Virus record (IMG/VR): IMGVR_UViG_3300025316_000074
Location: 1-21,935 of that record
Length of the DNA stretch: 21,935 nucleotides
Origin: a virus
Direction: 5' to 3' (one strand)
The notes below the pieces were generated by a model, which saw only the letters and a program-made list of their open reading frames with translations, did no database searches and was not told where the DNA came from. Shown here piece by piece: positions 13,489-20,307 of the stretch. The position numbers and the translations under genes were made by a program. How positions within the stretch are numbered: position 1 is the stretch's first letter; each line of letters starts with the position of its first letter.

Positions 13489-14841
13489 ATGGCTTCTGTC
13501 ATAAGTGCGGGCACATCGGCCGGCACAGCACTAAACCTCACCGGCGACACCTCCGGCATCCTCCAGCTCGCTTCCAATAACGGCACTGTGGGCTTGACCA
13601 TGGACACCTCACAGAATGTAGGTATTGGTACTGCTCCTAGCGCATGGAGTGGATTTAATGCCTTAGATGTTGGTAGCGGTGGATTAGGATTTTATCTTGG
13701 TGGCGTACAACAAAATGCTTATTACAATGGTTCAAGTTGGGTTTATAAAACAACAAATCCTGCAACTCAGTATTTAATGAGTGGCGGTTTGCACCGTTGG
13801 GGCTATGCCACATCAGGCACAGCAAATGCTACTTTTTCATTTACTGAAGCAATGCGTATTGACTCTAGTGGTAATGTAGGAATTGGTACTAGTAGTCCTG
13901 CAACTAAATTAGATGTAGTTGGGACAATAAGAGCAAGTCAATCCTTAGCTTTTGGTACAAATGGAACTTCAGGTGTAGGTACTATTTATTCTGATTCAAA
14001 TTGGGGATGCCTTATTACTGCAAAACAAGCGTCTCCAGCTTTAGCAGATTTTATGTGGCAAAACGGTTCATCTGTAGAACGTATGCGTATTGACTCTAGT
14101 GGTAATTTGTTGGTTGGTACTACAACAGCTATCGGAAAATTAACTGTTGCTGGTTTAGCAAGTGCACAAACTCTTCAAGTAAAAGGTAGCTCTAGTGGTT
14201 CGTTTAGTGCTGATGCTATGTTTTTGCAAAATGAGGGCCCAAGTCTTTTTAGGTCTTATGCTTGCGGTACAAATGGCTCAACTTATGGTCAATGGGTACA
14301 TTATGCAGTAACATCAACTGGAAGCCCTGTCTCAGTATTTACTGCGTCAAATGGAAGTTTTGCAGTACCAGGTGCTTTGTCAAAAGGTTCTGGCTCTTTC
14401 CGCATCGACCACCCGCTTCCAGAACTAGAAGAAACACATCAATTAGTACACTCCTTTATTGAGGGACCACAGGCTGACTTGATTTACCGTGGTCGTGTAT
14501 CACTGGTAAACGGTAAAGCAACAGTAAATATTGACGAAGCCGCAACAATGACTGAAGGAACTTTTGTTGTTCTTTGCCGTGATGTTCAGTGCTTTACAAC
14601 CAACGAGTCTGATTGGACTCCTGTCCGTGGTTCTGTGTCAGGAAATATTATTACTATTGAATCTCAGGACGATAAAGCAACATCAAACATTAGCTGGATG
14701 GTAATTGGTGAACGTCAAGACAAACACATGATGGAAACAAACTGGACTGACGAAAGTGGTAAAGTTATTGTTGAGCCGTTAAAAGTTGCCCCGCCTTTAA
14801 TTATGGCTGGTGTAAATACAGAAACAGAAGGAGCTAAATAA
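13489..14841 (+). CDS. Tail-fibre protein with conserved C-terminal domain (450 aa)
   Basis: A 450-residue fibre. It opens with the shared N-module (GTALNLTGDTSGILQLASNN, then DTSQNVGIGT). The middle contains two RIDSSGN segments (VGIGTSS and LLVGTTT), repeats typical of beta-helical phage shafts. The last 150 residues form a domain I recognise from other phage fibres: GSGSFRIDHPLPELEETHQL, VHSFIEGPQADLIYRG, VQCFTTNES, ISWMVIGERQD. Its exact role is not known to me; structural capping or host binding are candidates. A GGA-rich ribosome site (AAAAGGA) is in the end of the endonuclease gene. The first 120 bases are far richer in GC than the rest, marking a module boundary. Confidence 0.8.
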   Translation: MASVISAGTSAGTALNLTGDTSGILQLASNNGTVGLTMDTSQNVGIGTAPSAWSGFNALDVGSGGLGFYLGGVQQNAYYNGSSWVYKTTNPATQYLMSGGLHRWGYATSGTANATFSFTEAMRIDSSGNVGIGTSSPATKLDVVGTIRASQSLAFGTNGTSGVGTIYSDSNWGCLITAKQASPALADFMWQNGSSVERMRIDSSGNLLVGTTTAIGKLTVAGLASAQTLQVKGSSSGSFSADAMFLQNEGPSLFRSYACGTNGSTYGQWVHYAVTSTGSPVSVFTASNGSFAVPGALSKGSGSFRIDHPLPELEETHQLVHSFIEGPQADLIYRGRVSLVNGKATVNIDEAATMTEGTFVVLCRDVQCFTTNESDWTPVRGSVSGNIITIESQDDKATSNISWMVIGERQDKHMMETNWTDESGKVIVEPLKVAPPLIMAGVNTETEGAK

Positions 14842-15779
14842 TGTCCATCATCCTCGACGGCACATCTGGAATAACATCCCCTGGCGGCGATACGGCAACC
14901 GTATCCGTTGCCACACCCATTGTCAAGAGCCCAAGCTCACTGACATTACAGACCAATGGCTCAACCACTGCGGTTACTATTGATACTGCACAGAACGTGA
15001 GTATTGGTGGTTCAGTTAACGGCAATACAAAAGTTATTATTGAAAAGTCAAGTTCGTTAACATTAAACCCATTTGGAAACGCGGGGGTTTCGACGCTATC
15101 TCTTAAAAATACAAGCTCAACAGCAAACGCCGGAACATATATTACAAACTTTAATGCTGCGGGAGTTTTAAATTCATATATTGGATTTATAAACGAAGAT
15201 ACATCTTACGCAAGTGATATTGTTTTTGGAACTGTATCTGCAAGTGCCACAACTTATGGCGAACGTCTGCGCATTAATTCAACTGGTGCTATAGTTCTTT
15301 CTGGAGGCAATACTTCAGCTAATGGCGTAGGCATCTCCTTCCCAGCAACCCAATCCGCTTCATCTGATGCTAATACACTAGATGATTATGAAGAAGGTAC
15401 TTGGACACCAACTTTAAACTTTGGCGGTGCATCAGGAGTAACAACTTATGGTCAAAGAAATGGAACATATACTAAAGTTGGAAATGTTGTAACTGTTAGG
15501 GCTTATATTCAGATAACAACCAAAAGTGCTGCAACTGGAACCGCAACATTAGATGGGCTTCCTTTCACTACAAATGGTGCAAGTGTGAATTATGCTTCTA
15601 GTTTTGGATATTTTAGTGGTCAATTAATTACAGGTTCTTTTATGTGTTACATAGCTGGCGGAGCAACAGGTATACAATTAGGTCAAACAAATGGCACTAC
15701 TGGATTTGCAAGCCTCACAAATACCAACTTTGTAAATGCAGGTGATGTTATTTTTCAAACAACTTATATTGCAGTTTAA
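14841..15779 (+). CDS. Tail-fibre/receptor-binding-like protein (312 aa)
   Basis: A 312-residue fibre protein coupled to the previous one by a TAATG overlap, with AGGAG at 14829-14833. The N-module resembles those of the two genes upstream (LDGTSGITSPGGDTATV, TAQNVSIGG). A beta-rich middle with ERLRINSTGAIVLSGG follows. The C-terminal part begins at DANTLDDYEEGTWTPTL and continues GTYTKVGNVVTVRAYIQIT and ATLDGLPF, a distal domain common to many fibres of environmental phages and probably a receptor-binding head. GC falls from the N-module to the C-terminal domain. No S74 autoprotease is present despite the similar context. Confidence 0.75.
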   Translation: MSIILDGTSGITSPGGDTATVSVATPIVKSPSSLTLQTNGSTTAVTIDTAQNVSIGGSVNGNTKVIIEKSSSLTLNPFGNAGVSTLSLKNTSSTANAGTYITNFNAAGVLNSYIGFINEDTSYASDIVFGTVSASATTYGERLRINSTGAIVLSGGNTSANGVGISFPATQSASSDANTLDDYEEGTWTPTLNFGGASGVTTYGQRNGTYTKVGNVVTVRAYIQITTKSAATGTATLDGLPFTTNGASVNYASSFGYFSGQLITGSFMCYIAGGATGIQLGQTNGTTGFASLTNTNFVNAGDVIFQTTYIAV

Positions 15780-15827
15780 TTAACTAACATAGATTTGTTA
15801 GTCGGACACTTAACAGGAGAATTAAAA

Positions 15828-16082
15828 ATGGCATTAACTAAAGAAACAGCAGTAGACCAAATTACAGTAACAGAAAACGGAATTGTATTGGTTCGTGAAG
15901 CTACACGCATCATGGAAGACGGAGTACAACTCTCTCAAACCTACCACCGCACCAGCCTCGTCCCAGCTCAAGACGTAAGCAACGAGCCGGCTAATGTTGT
16001 AGCTATCTGCAATGTAGCTTGGACACCTGAAGTTATTGCTGCTTACAAAGCACAGCAAGAAGCCAACAAACCAGCCCTCTAA
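15828..16082 (+). CDS. Small conserved fibre-linked protein (84 aa)
   Basis: An 84-residue soluble protein. The ATG at 15828 is preceded by AGGAG at 15815-15819; an upstream TTG would give an 11-residue extension but has no ribosome site. The segments QITVTENGIVLVREATRI, LSQTYHRTSLVPAQD and WTPEVIAAYKAQQ follow a pattern I recall from small proteins encoded just after phage fibre genes: a beta-hairpin ending in a short helix. No function is known to me. It sits between the last fibre gene and the holin-like genes. Confidence 0.7.
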   Translation: MALTKETAVDQITVTENGIVLVREATRIMEDGVQLSQTYHRTSLVPAQDVSNEPANVVAICNVAWTPEVIAAYKAQQEANKPAL

Positions 16083-16094
16083 GAAAGAGTCGTA

Positions 16095-16325
16095 ATGGAC
16101 TTGCAAACCCTCATCAACACAGTGCTACCCCTTATCTGCGTAGCCATTGGCTGGTTCTGTAAAGAGCTCTGGAACGCTGTTCAGGATCTGAAAGACGACC
16201 TGACAGATATTCGTACCCACCTAGCTGACAACTACGTCAAAAAGGACGACTTTGCGTCTCGCTGGGATGAGGTCCTTAAAGCAATCCACCGCATTGAGGA
16301 TAAACTCGATGATATCCGCAAATGA
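16095..16325 (+). CDS. Holin-like membrane protein with coiled coil (76 aa)
   Basis: A 76-residue protein with one N-terminal membrane segment (about 5-22, LINTVLPLICVAIGWFC) followed by a charged amphipathic helix rich in heptad-spaced hydrophobics up to the C-terminus (HRIEDKLDDIRK). This topology is seen in BhlA/XhlA-type lysis accessory proteins and small holins. Its stop overlaps the ATG of the next small membrane protein (ATGA), and lysis genes follow, so a role in the lysis cassette is likely. Which of the two small membrane proteins is the pore former cannot be decided from sequence. Confidence 0.6.
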   Translation: MDLQTLINTVLPLICVAIGWFCKELWNAVQDLKDDLTDIRTHLADNYVKKDDFASRWDEVLKAIHRIEDKLDDIRK

Positions 16326-16543
16326 AAGAAATAGTAAGACAACTACTTACTGGCAAAGATGGTGTCACTTATGATATTGCTAGAGTTACTTGGCTACTTG
16401 GTACCATCACTGTTATTGCTCTGGCTGCTTTCGAAGTGTCCACAGCGCAAATCAGCCTTCGCGAGTTGGCGGAATCGCTTGGTATTATTTCTGCAGCGGG
16501 TGGCGCGTCGACCATGATGAAAAAAGACACCGAGCCACAATGA
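16322..16543 (+). CDS. Putative holin-like small membrane protein (73 aa)
   Basis: A 73-residue protein with a single clear membrane segment (about 23-41, VTWLLGTITVIALAAFEVS), a possible weaker second hydrophobic stretch (ESLGIISAAGGAS), and a polar KKDTEPQ end. The beginning (LLTGKDGVTYDIARVTWLLG) and the K-x-D-T-E-P ending recall a family of small phage membrane proteins next to endolysin genes, often listed as holins. Both ends overlap neighbours by four bases (ATGA), indicating strict translational coupling across the lysis operon. Confidence 0.6.
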   Translation: MKEIVRQLLTGKDGVTYDIARVTWLLGTITVIALAAFEVSTAQISLRELAESLGIISAAGGASTMMKKDTEPQ

Positions 16544-17079
16544 TCTATCTGCTGCTTGTACCAATCAGCTTGCTCGTCACGCTACTAGCCATTCTGTTGT
16601 CCCCCATCCTGCCACTCTTTGCCACAAGCCAAGACGGCTGGCTTGACAACCATTCAAGCTGGGGCAAAGGCCCCCGCCTGCCAGTGTGGCTGAATTGGTT
16701 TATGACACCGGACAACTCACTGGATGGCGACGCTACGTTTGAGGCTTTAAATGGAACTGGATACTTTAGTAAAGTTAAGTGGCTCTGCCGTAATCCTGCT
16801 TATTCTTTTGCGCTTAGATACCTCTTTGCACCTTACCAGGTTGTTGTTAGGGGCGATATATCAATCAAGGATAACGATAACGCAAAAGCTGGCTGGTGTT
16901 ATGTTACTGCTAACGGTTTATTTCAGTTTCGTTGGGTACAACCAATCGGATTTTCTCGGTGTCTGTATTGCAACTTTGGCCATAATATTTTTGTTTTAGC
17001 GGACCCTAACGTAAACCCTAAGCCAAATCTATGTCAGGCAACCTTTGTGTTTTCACCTCGTATTTCGGGGTTTAGATAA
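16540..17079 (+). CDS. Membrane-anchored conserved phage protein (DUF7338-like, 179 aa)
   Basis: A 179-residue protein starting at the ATGA overlap at 16540; an in-frame upstream ATG exists but overlaps the previous gene entirely. It has a strong N-terminal membrane segment (3-27, ending SPILPLFA), then LPVWLNWFMTPDNSLDGD, WLCRNPAYSF and a probably extracytoplasmic Cys- and aromatic-rich part. The WF-x-TPDNSLDGD signature is one I recall from a widespread uncharacterised phage family; the DUF number is from memory. It recurs near lysis genes, but no function is known to me. Confidence 0.7.
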   Translation: MIYLLLVPISLLVTLLAILLSPILPLFATSQDGWLDNHSSWGKGPRLPVWLNWFMTPDNSLDGDATFEALNGTGYFSKVKWLCRNPAYSFALRYLFAPYQVVVRGDISIKDNDNAKAGWCYVTANGLFQFRWVQPIGFSRCLYCNFGHNIFVLADPNVNPKPNLCQATFVFSPRISGFR

Positions 17080-17489
17080 TGTTTCCATTAGGAATACTGA
17101 CCTATGTCAAAATTGGACTTTTTGCTTTATCTTTATGCGTGGCTGGCTATCTTGGCTACGCTGTGGAAAGTAGTCGATTCAATTCGTACAAACAAGCGCA
17201 ACAAGCTGCCACCCAAGCGCTCCAAGAGCAGCACCAAGCAGCCGCCGACCAAATAAGGAAAGAAAAAGATGCGCAAATCGCTTCTATTAATACTCAGCTT
17301 GCTGATGCTCTTGTCAAGCTGCGTGAGCGTCCCAGTCGTACCCAAGCCTCCAGCAATGGACAAGGTGGAACTGGGCTGTCCCTTTCTGCCGAGGACGCTT
17401 CTTTTCTTACAAGGGAAGCTGCTAGAGCAGACATCTTGCGAACAGCCCTCTCAGCCTGCTACGACCAGTACGACGCGCTAAATAAATAA
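17079..17489 (+). CDS. Rz: Rz-like inner-membrane spanin
   Basis: A 136-residue protein with an N-terminal signal anchor (about 8-27, YVKIGLFALSLCVAGYLGYA) and a long Gln/Ala/Lys-rich coiled coil (about 30-85), the layout of an i-spanin. In phage lambda the Rz protein spans the periplasm and, with the outer-membrane lipoprotein Rz1, fuses inner and outer membranes in the last step of lysis. The identification is strengthened by a lipoprotein gene lying wholly inside this one in the +1 frame, exactly the lambda arrangement. Its ATG overlaps the previous stop (TAATG). Position before the endolysin rather than after it differs from lambda order. Confidence 0.8.
   Translation: MFPLGILTYVKIGLFALSLCVAGYLGYAVESSRFNSYKQAQQAATQALQEQHQAAADQIRKEKDAQIASINTQLADALVKLRERPSRTQASSNGQGGTGLSLSAEDASFLTREAARADILRTALSACYDQYDALNK
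17255..17262 (+). promoter_or_regulatory. Internal ribosome site for nested Rz1
   Basis: AAGGAAAG, six bases before the ATG at 17269, inside the Rz coding sequence. It gives the nested Rz1 frame its own initiation signal. Confidence 0.65.
17269..17481 (+). CDS. Rz1: Rz1-like outer-membrane spanin lipoprotein, nested in Rz
   Basis: A 70-residue product encoded entirely within Rz in the +1 frame. It starts MRKSLLLILSLLMLLSSC: a basic end, a hydrophobic stretch and a lipobox (Leu-Ser-Ser-Cys, Cys18), so it is a predicted lipoprotein cleaved before Cys18. The mature start VSVPVVPKPPA is proline-rich, the hallmark of Rz1 proteins. The ribosome site at 17255-17262 supports real translation. The function is to anchor in the outer membrane and bind the Rz coiled coil across the periplasm. 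That a random overlapping frame would produce signal, lipobox, Pro-rich segment and ribosome site together is very unlikely. Confidence 0.82.
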   Translation: MRKSLLLILSLLMLLSSCVSVPVVPKPPAMDKVELGCPFLPRTLLFLQGKLLEQTSCEQPSQPATTSTTR

Positions 17490-17499
17490 TAAACCCCAA

Positions 17500-17517
17500 T
17501 TTGCATTAATATATGCA
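17500..17517 (+). promoter_or_regulatory. Promoter-like motif, copy 4 of 5
   Basis: Core TTTGCATTAATAT at 17500-17512, AATA at 17488-17491 exactly 15 bases before TAATAT, and the conserved A at 17517. It lies in the short gap between the spanin genes and the lysozyme gene, giving lysozyme its own predicted start with an AAGGAG ribosome site 5 bases into the RNA. Confidence 0.58.
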
Positions 17518-17532
17518 GAGTAAGGAGCATGA

Positions 17533-18051
17533 ATGAAAAAGCTATTAGTAGTACTGTTGTGGGTAGTTGGCATATTTGCAGCGATCCACTTCACAGACAG
17601 GTATACCCAGATTGAAGAGAACATCATGGCCATCGCTAAATCCACACTAGACTTCATCACCAAGGAGGAAGGTGCCCGTAACAAGGCATACAAGGACTCT
17701 AAGGGTCTGTGGACGATTGGCGTGGGCCACCTCATCAAGTCCGACGAGCAGCACCTCATCACCGCGACCCTAACAGATAAACAGGTACAAGAGCTTCTGA
17801 GAAGCGATTTAAGGTGGTGTAGCGAGGCCGTAGAGAGATCGGTGAGGATCAGCCTTACCCAGGGTCAATTCGACGCCCTGTACAGCCTATGCTTTAATAT
17901 CGGCGAGACAAATTTTAAGAAATCCACAGTGGTCAAGAAGATCAACGAAAATGACCTACAGGGTGCAGCTGATGCCATACTGATGTGGAACAAACCAGAT
18001 GTGCTTATAAATCGTAGAAAGCGCGAAAGAGCGCTATTCTTAGGGGCGTAA
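17533..18051 (+). CDS. GH24 lysozyme (endolysin) with N-terminal membrane anchor
   Basis: A 172-residue glycoside hydrolase 24 lysozyme that cuts the MurNAc-GlcNAc bond of peptidoglycan. By alignment with T4 lysozyme, the triad is Glu46 (in KEEG, T4 Glu11), Asp55 (YKD, T4 Asp20) and Thr61 (WTIGVGH, T4 Thr26). The C-terminus has the expected NRRKRERALFL. T4 lysozyme has no export signal, but here residues 3-20 are a hydrophobic segment (KLLVVLLWVVGIFAAIHF), so it is exported and tethered, as in signal-anchor-release endolysins, or simply membrane-anchored. AAGGAG at 17522-17527 supports the start. An internal Met32 directly before the catalytic domain could give a cytoplasmic short form. Its 3' end carries an AGCGC/GCGCT hairpin (18020-18035). 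Confidence 0.87.
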   Translation: MKKLLVVLLWVVGIFAAIHFTDRYTQIEENIMAIAKSTLDFITKEEGARNKAYKDSKGLWTIGVGHLIKSDEQHLITATLTDKQVQELLRSDLRWCSEAVERSVRISLTQGQFDALYSLCFNIGETNFKKSTVVKKINENDLQGAADAILMWNKPDVLINRRKRERALFLGA

Positions 18052-18062
18052 ATAGCCTGTTT

Positions 18063-18080
18063 TTTGCATTAATATAAGTA
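18063..18080 (+). promoter_or_regulatory. Promoter-like motif, copy 5 of 5
   Basis: Core TTTGCATTAATAT at 18063-18075, AATA at 18051-18054 fifteen bases before TAATAT, and the conserved A at 18080 followed by GG. The upstream GGGGCGTAAATA resembles GGGCGGAATA of copies 1 and 3, though it overlaps the lysozyme stop. It heads the tail-completion block. Confidence 0.58.
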
Positions 18081-18112
18081 GGACTACTCAACCAATCACT
18101 CAAGGAATTACC

Positions 18113-18907
18113 ATGGACGGCTTTAAAACATTACCAAGATACAAAGCTGGTGGACTAGTCAAGACACCAGTAACCGGCGACAAAAAGGCTGCAGCACCAT
18201 CTAAGGCCGTAGCAAAGCCAGCCTTTAAGGGCAGCGACGTAGCTAAAGAAAAAAGCAAGCCCGCAGGTCATAAAGATTCGTACATCAAGTCTAAAGAGTC
18301 AGGTAAAACCGCAGACTTTCCAAGTGCCGCTGTAAAGGGCCGTAAGGCAAAAGCCACTGGCACCGTGAGCAAATTCAAGTGTGGTGGTAAGATCGTTAAA
18401 AAAGCTGATGGTGGCATCATGGACGCTATCGGTGGTGTTGGTACACAGCTTAAGAACAACGTTATGGGCACACCAGAGCAGAATCGTATCGCTCAGGCCC
18501 GTATGGACATGATTGCACGTAAAAAAGCACAACAGGCAGCACTTCTCCAGGGTCAAGCACCCGCGGCAGCACTGCAGCAAGGTGCCCTTGCAGGTGCATT
18601 GGGTGGTCAAGGCGCAATTAGTGACACTGAAAGACAGGCTATGTCACCAGCACCAGCAATGCAAGCTCCGGGTGGTGTAAGCCCAGCCGGCCCAGTACCC
18701 ACCCAGAAAAAGGGCGGCAAAGTAAAAGGCAAGTCTAATATGCCAGTTAAGTCGGAGCAACAAATGAAGGCTATGTACGCCGCGGCTGCTGGCAAATCAA
18801 CCCTTGGCATCCCTAAGAAGGTTGCCAAGGAGTTTATTAAATCTGGACCCGCATCAAACAAATTACCAAACAAAGTAACTAAACGGGCCGCAGGCCGAGG
18901 TCGATAA
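18113..18907 (+). CDS. Basic Lys/Gly/Ala-rich virion-associated protein (264 aa), unknown
   Basis: A 264-residue strongly basic, mostly disordered-looking protein with Gln/Ala-rich helical patches (about 140-170). Notable segments are the N-terminal MDGFKTLPRYKAGG, a KCGGKIVKKADGG box (about 89-101), KKGGKVKGK, and a C-terminal unit MPVKSEQQMKAMYAAAAGKS with TLGIPKKVAKEFI, which I recall from other uncharacterised phage proteins. It shares its N-terminus and GGK box with the next gene, so the two look paralogous. Composition suggests DNA contact, for example an internal head or ejected protein, but this is inference. AAGGAA stands before the ATG. Confidence 0.7.
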   Translation: MDGFKTLPRYKAGGLVKTPVTGDKKAAAPSKAVAKPAFKGSDVAKEKSKPAGHKDSYIKSKESGKTADFPSAAVKGRKAKATGTVSKFKCGGKIVKKADGGIMDAIGGVGTQLKNNVMGTPEQNRIAQARMDMIARKKAQQAALLQGQAPAAALQQGALAGALGGQGAISDTERQAMSPAPAMQAPGGVSPAGPVPTQKKGGKVKGKSNMPVKSEQQMKAMYAAAAGKSTLGIPKKVAKEFIKSGPASNKLPNKVTKRAAGRGR

Positions 18908-19240
18908 ATGAAAGATTTCAAACAAACACCTAAGATGAATGCTGAAGGCAGCCATTATTGCAAAGGTGGCAAAGTTAAAAAAATGGCCGAAGGTGGTTCT
19001 TCTAGTGATATGGACTGGAGTAAAGCAAAACCAGTAGAAATGCCAGGAGCGCGTGGTGATGGTGGTACTAATGTTCCAGGTTTTGGAAAAGTAAAACCAG
19101 TATCAATGCCTGAAGGACGTGGTGGTGATGGTATTAATATTCCAGGGTTAGGAAAAGTAAAATCAGTACCAATGCCTTCCAATGGCAGGTCACAATTACT
19201 TAAAACTGGCGGAAAAGTAAAACGCGGAAATAAAAAATAA
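18908..19240 (+). CDS. Basic repeat protein related to its upstream neighbour (110 aa)
   Basis: A 110-residue basic protein beginning one base after the previous stop. The N-terminus MKDFKQTPKMNAEG resembles MDGFKTLPRYKAGG upstream, and CKGGKVKKMAEGG (18-30) resembles the neighbour's GGK box. Residues 41-84 are two tandem 22-residue units of the form KPV-x-MP-x-x-RG...PG-x-GKV, with a partial third unit to residue 90, and the end is again GGKVKRGNKK. No function is recognised. Its stop overlaps the next start (TAATG), placing it in the tail-completion operon. Confidence 0.7.
   Translation: MKDFKQTPKMNAEGSHYCKGGKVKKMAEGGSSSDMDWSKAKPVEMPGARGDGGTNVPGFGKVKPVSMPEGRGGDGINIPGLGKVKSVPMPSNGRSQLLKTGGKVKRGNKK
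19028..19177 (+). repeat. 66-bp in-frame tandem repeat (two units plus partial third)
   Basis: Units at 19028-19093 and 19094-19159, with a partial third unit at 19160-19177. Each starts AAACCAGTA or AAATCAGTA and ends GGAAAAGTA. The period is a whole number of codons, so unit gain or loss keeps the frame. Confidence 0.8.
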
Positions 19241-20307
19241 TGGCCTACTCAGGTACCACAGGAAATACTGTTGTGACTGTTGACCAACTAATTGCGTATG
19301 CTTTTAGAGATGCTGGACACACTGCTGAAGAAGCAACACCTGAATTAATTGGTGCAGCCAAGCAGGCACTGTTTTATAACTTGCAAAATCTGTCCAACAT
19401 GGGTGTTAATTTATGGCTCCTGGAGAACATGCTTGTCGGCGCAGTGACAGCTCAGCAGCAGTTAGTACTTCCTAAGACAGTCATCGACGTACGTGAGAGC
19501 AACTGGGTATATATTATTAACCAGGCAGCCTCTGAGTACTTGCCAATTAGCAACCCAGACTCACCGGCAGTGTTTGATCAAAATCTATCGCTGGTGTCTA
19601 CCTCCACCATTGGTGCAAATTACTTTGGTCTTCAGTATCAATCAGCGCAGCCAGTGTACTACGTTGGATTCAATGGCTACGCTGTAGGTACAGGTACGAC
19701 AACGTACAACTTTGCCTACGAGACCAGTGAGGATGGAATCACTTGGACAACTGTCAAGCAGTTACCAACCACCACACTGTCTGATAAAGAGTGGGCGTAC
19801 TTTAATATTAGCACGACACCGACACACCTATACTATCGCCTGCGCGAGACCGTTGCAACCACGTTCTCTATACGCCAGATCGTATTCTCTACGAGCCAGC
19901 AAGTTATTCCATTGGCGCGCCTAAACCGCGACGACTACTGGAACCTCCCAAACAAACAATTTCCTAGTCAACGCTCCTTGCAATATTGGTTTGATAGAAC
20001 CATTGAGCCCTCGATGTATATCTGGCCAGTTCCTAATAACGACTTTCAGATGTTTCAGCTCATTGTAGAAGTTCAAATGCAAGACGTTGGATCATTGACA
20101 GATCAAATTTATGTTCCAGATCGCTGGATTAGTTGCGTTCAAAAGCAACTGTCGCACTCTATGTCACTGCAATTACCGGGTGTTGACATTACACGTATCC
20201 AGTACTTAGAAGGACAGGCAGCAAAAGCATTCCTACAAGCCAGTGAGGAAGATCGTGACAAATCGCCGATATATTTTCAACCTAACATAAGCTACTACAC
20301 ACGATGA
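19240..20307 (+). CDS. P22 gp4-like tail accessory factor with inserted beta domain
   Basis: A 355-residue protein. Residues 11-65 (TVDQLIAYAFRDAGHTAEEA through LSNMGVNLWLLE) and the C-terminal half (PLARLNRDDYWNLPNKQFPS, YWFDRTIEPSMYIWPVPNND, VPDRWISCVQKQLSHSMSLQ) match the P22 gp4-like family, which seals the portal and bridges it to the tail. Between them, about residues 105-220, is an extra domain with YVGFNGYAVGTGTTTYNFAY, ETSEDGITWTTVKQLP and YYRLRETVATTFSIRQIVF, which resembles an F5/8 (discoidin) type jelly roll. The core family is usually shorter and lacks this. A surface-exposed carbohydrate-binding insert in the neck is the inference. The following adaptor gene overlaps by four bases. 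Confidence 0.75.
   Translation: MAYSGTTGNTVVTVDQLIAYAFRDAGHTAEEATPELIGAAKQALFYNLQNLSNMGVNLWLLENMLVGAVTAQQQLVLPKTVIDVRESNWVYIINQAASEYLPISNPDSPAVFDQNLSLVSTSTIGANYFGLQYQSAQPVYYVGFNGYAVGTGTTTYNFAYETSEDGITWTTVKQLPTTTLSDKEWAYFNISTTPTHLYYRLRETVATTFSIRQIVFSTSQQVIPLARLNRDDYWNLPNKQFPSQRSLQYWFDRTIEPSMYIWPVPNNDFQMFQLIVEVQMQDVGSLTDQIYVPDRWISCVQKQLSHSMSLQLPGVDITRIQYLEGQAAKAFLQASEEDRDKSPIYFQPNISYYTR

Noticed and set aside
12898-13493. Direct repeat flanking the GIY-YIG gene
   Set aside because: The similarity needs a gap and consists largely of ribosome-site and ATGGC start bases; unlike the first HNH gene it does not restore the upstream protein's end.
8371-15779. Diversity-generating retroelement variable region in the fibre genes
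   Set aside because: No reverse transcriptase gene and no template/variable repeat pair with adenine-specific differences is present in the window.
16751-16999. 82-residue hydrophobic frame inside the DUF7338-like gene, with GAGG before its ATG, a possible hidden holin
   Set aside because: It overlaps a well-supported gene, the hydrophobicity can arise from the frame shift of a T-rich coding sequence, and the operon already has two better holin candidates. Unlike Rz1 it shows no independent family signature.
18020-18065. Terminator after the lysozyme gene
   Set aside because: The AGCGC/GCGCT stem is 24 bases from the T run, and the stem next to the T run has only about four pairs; support is too weak for a feature.
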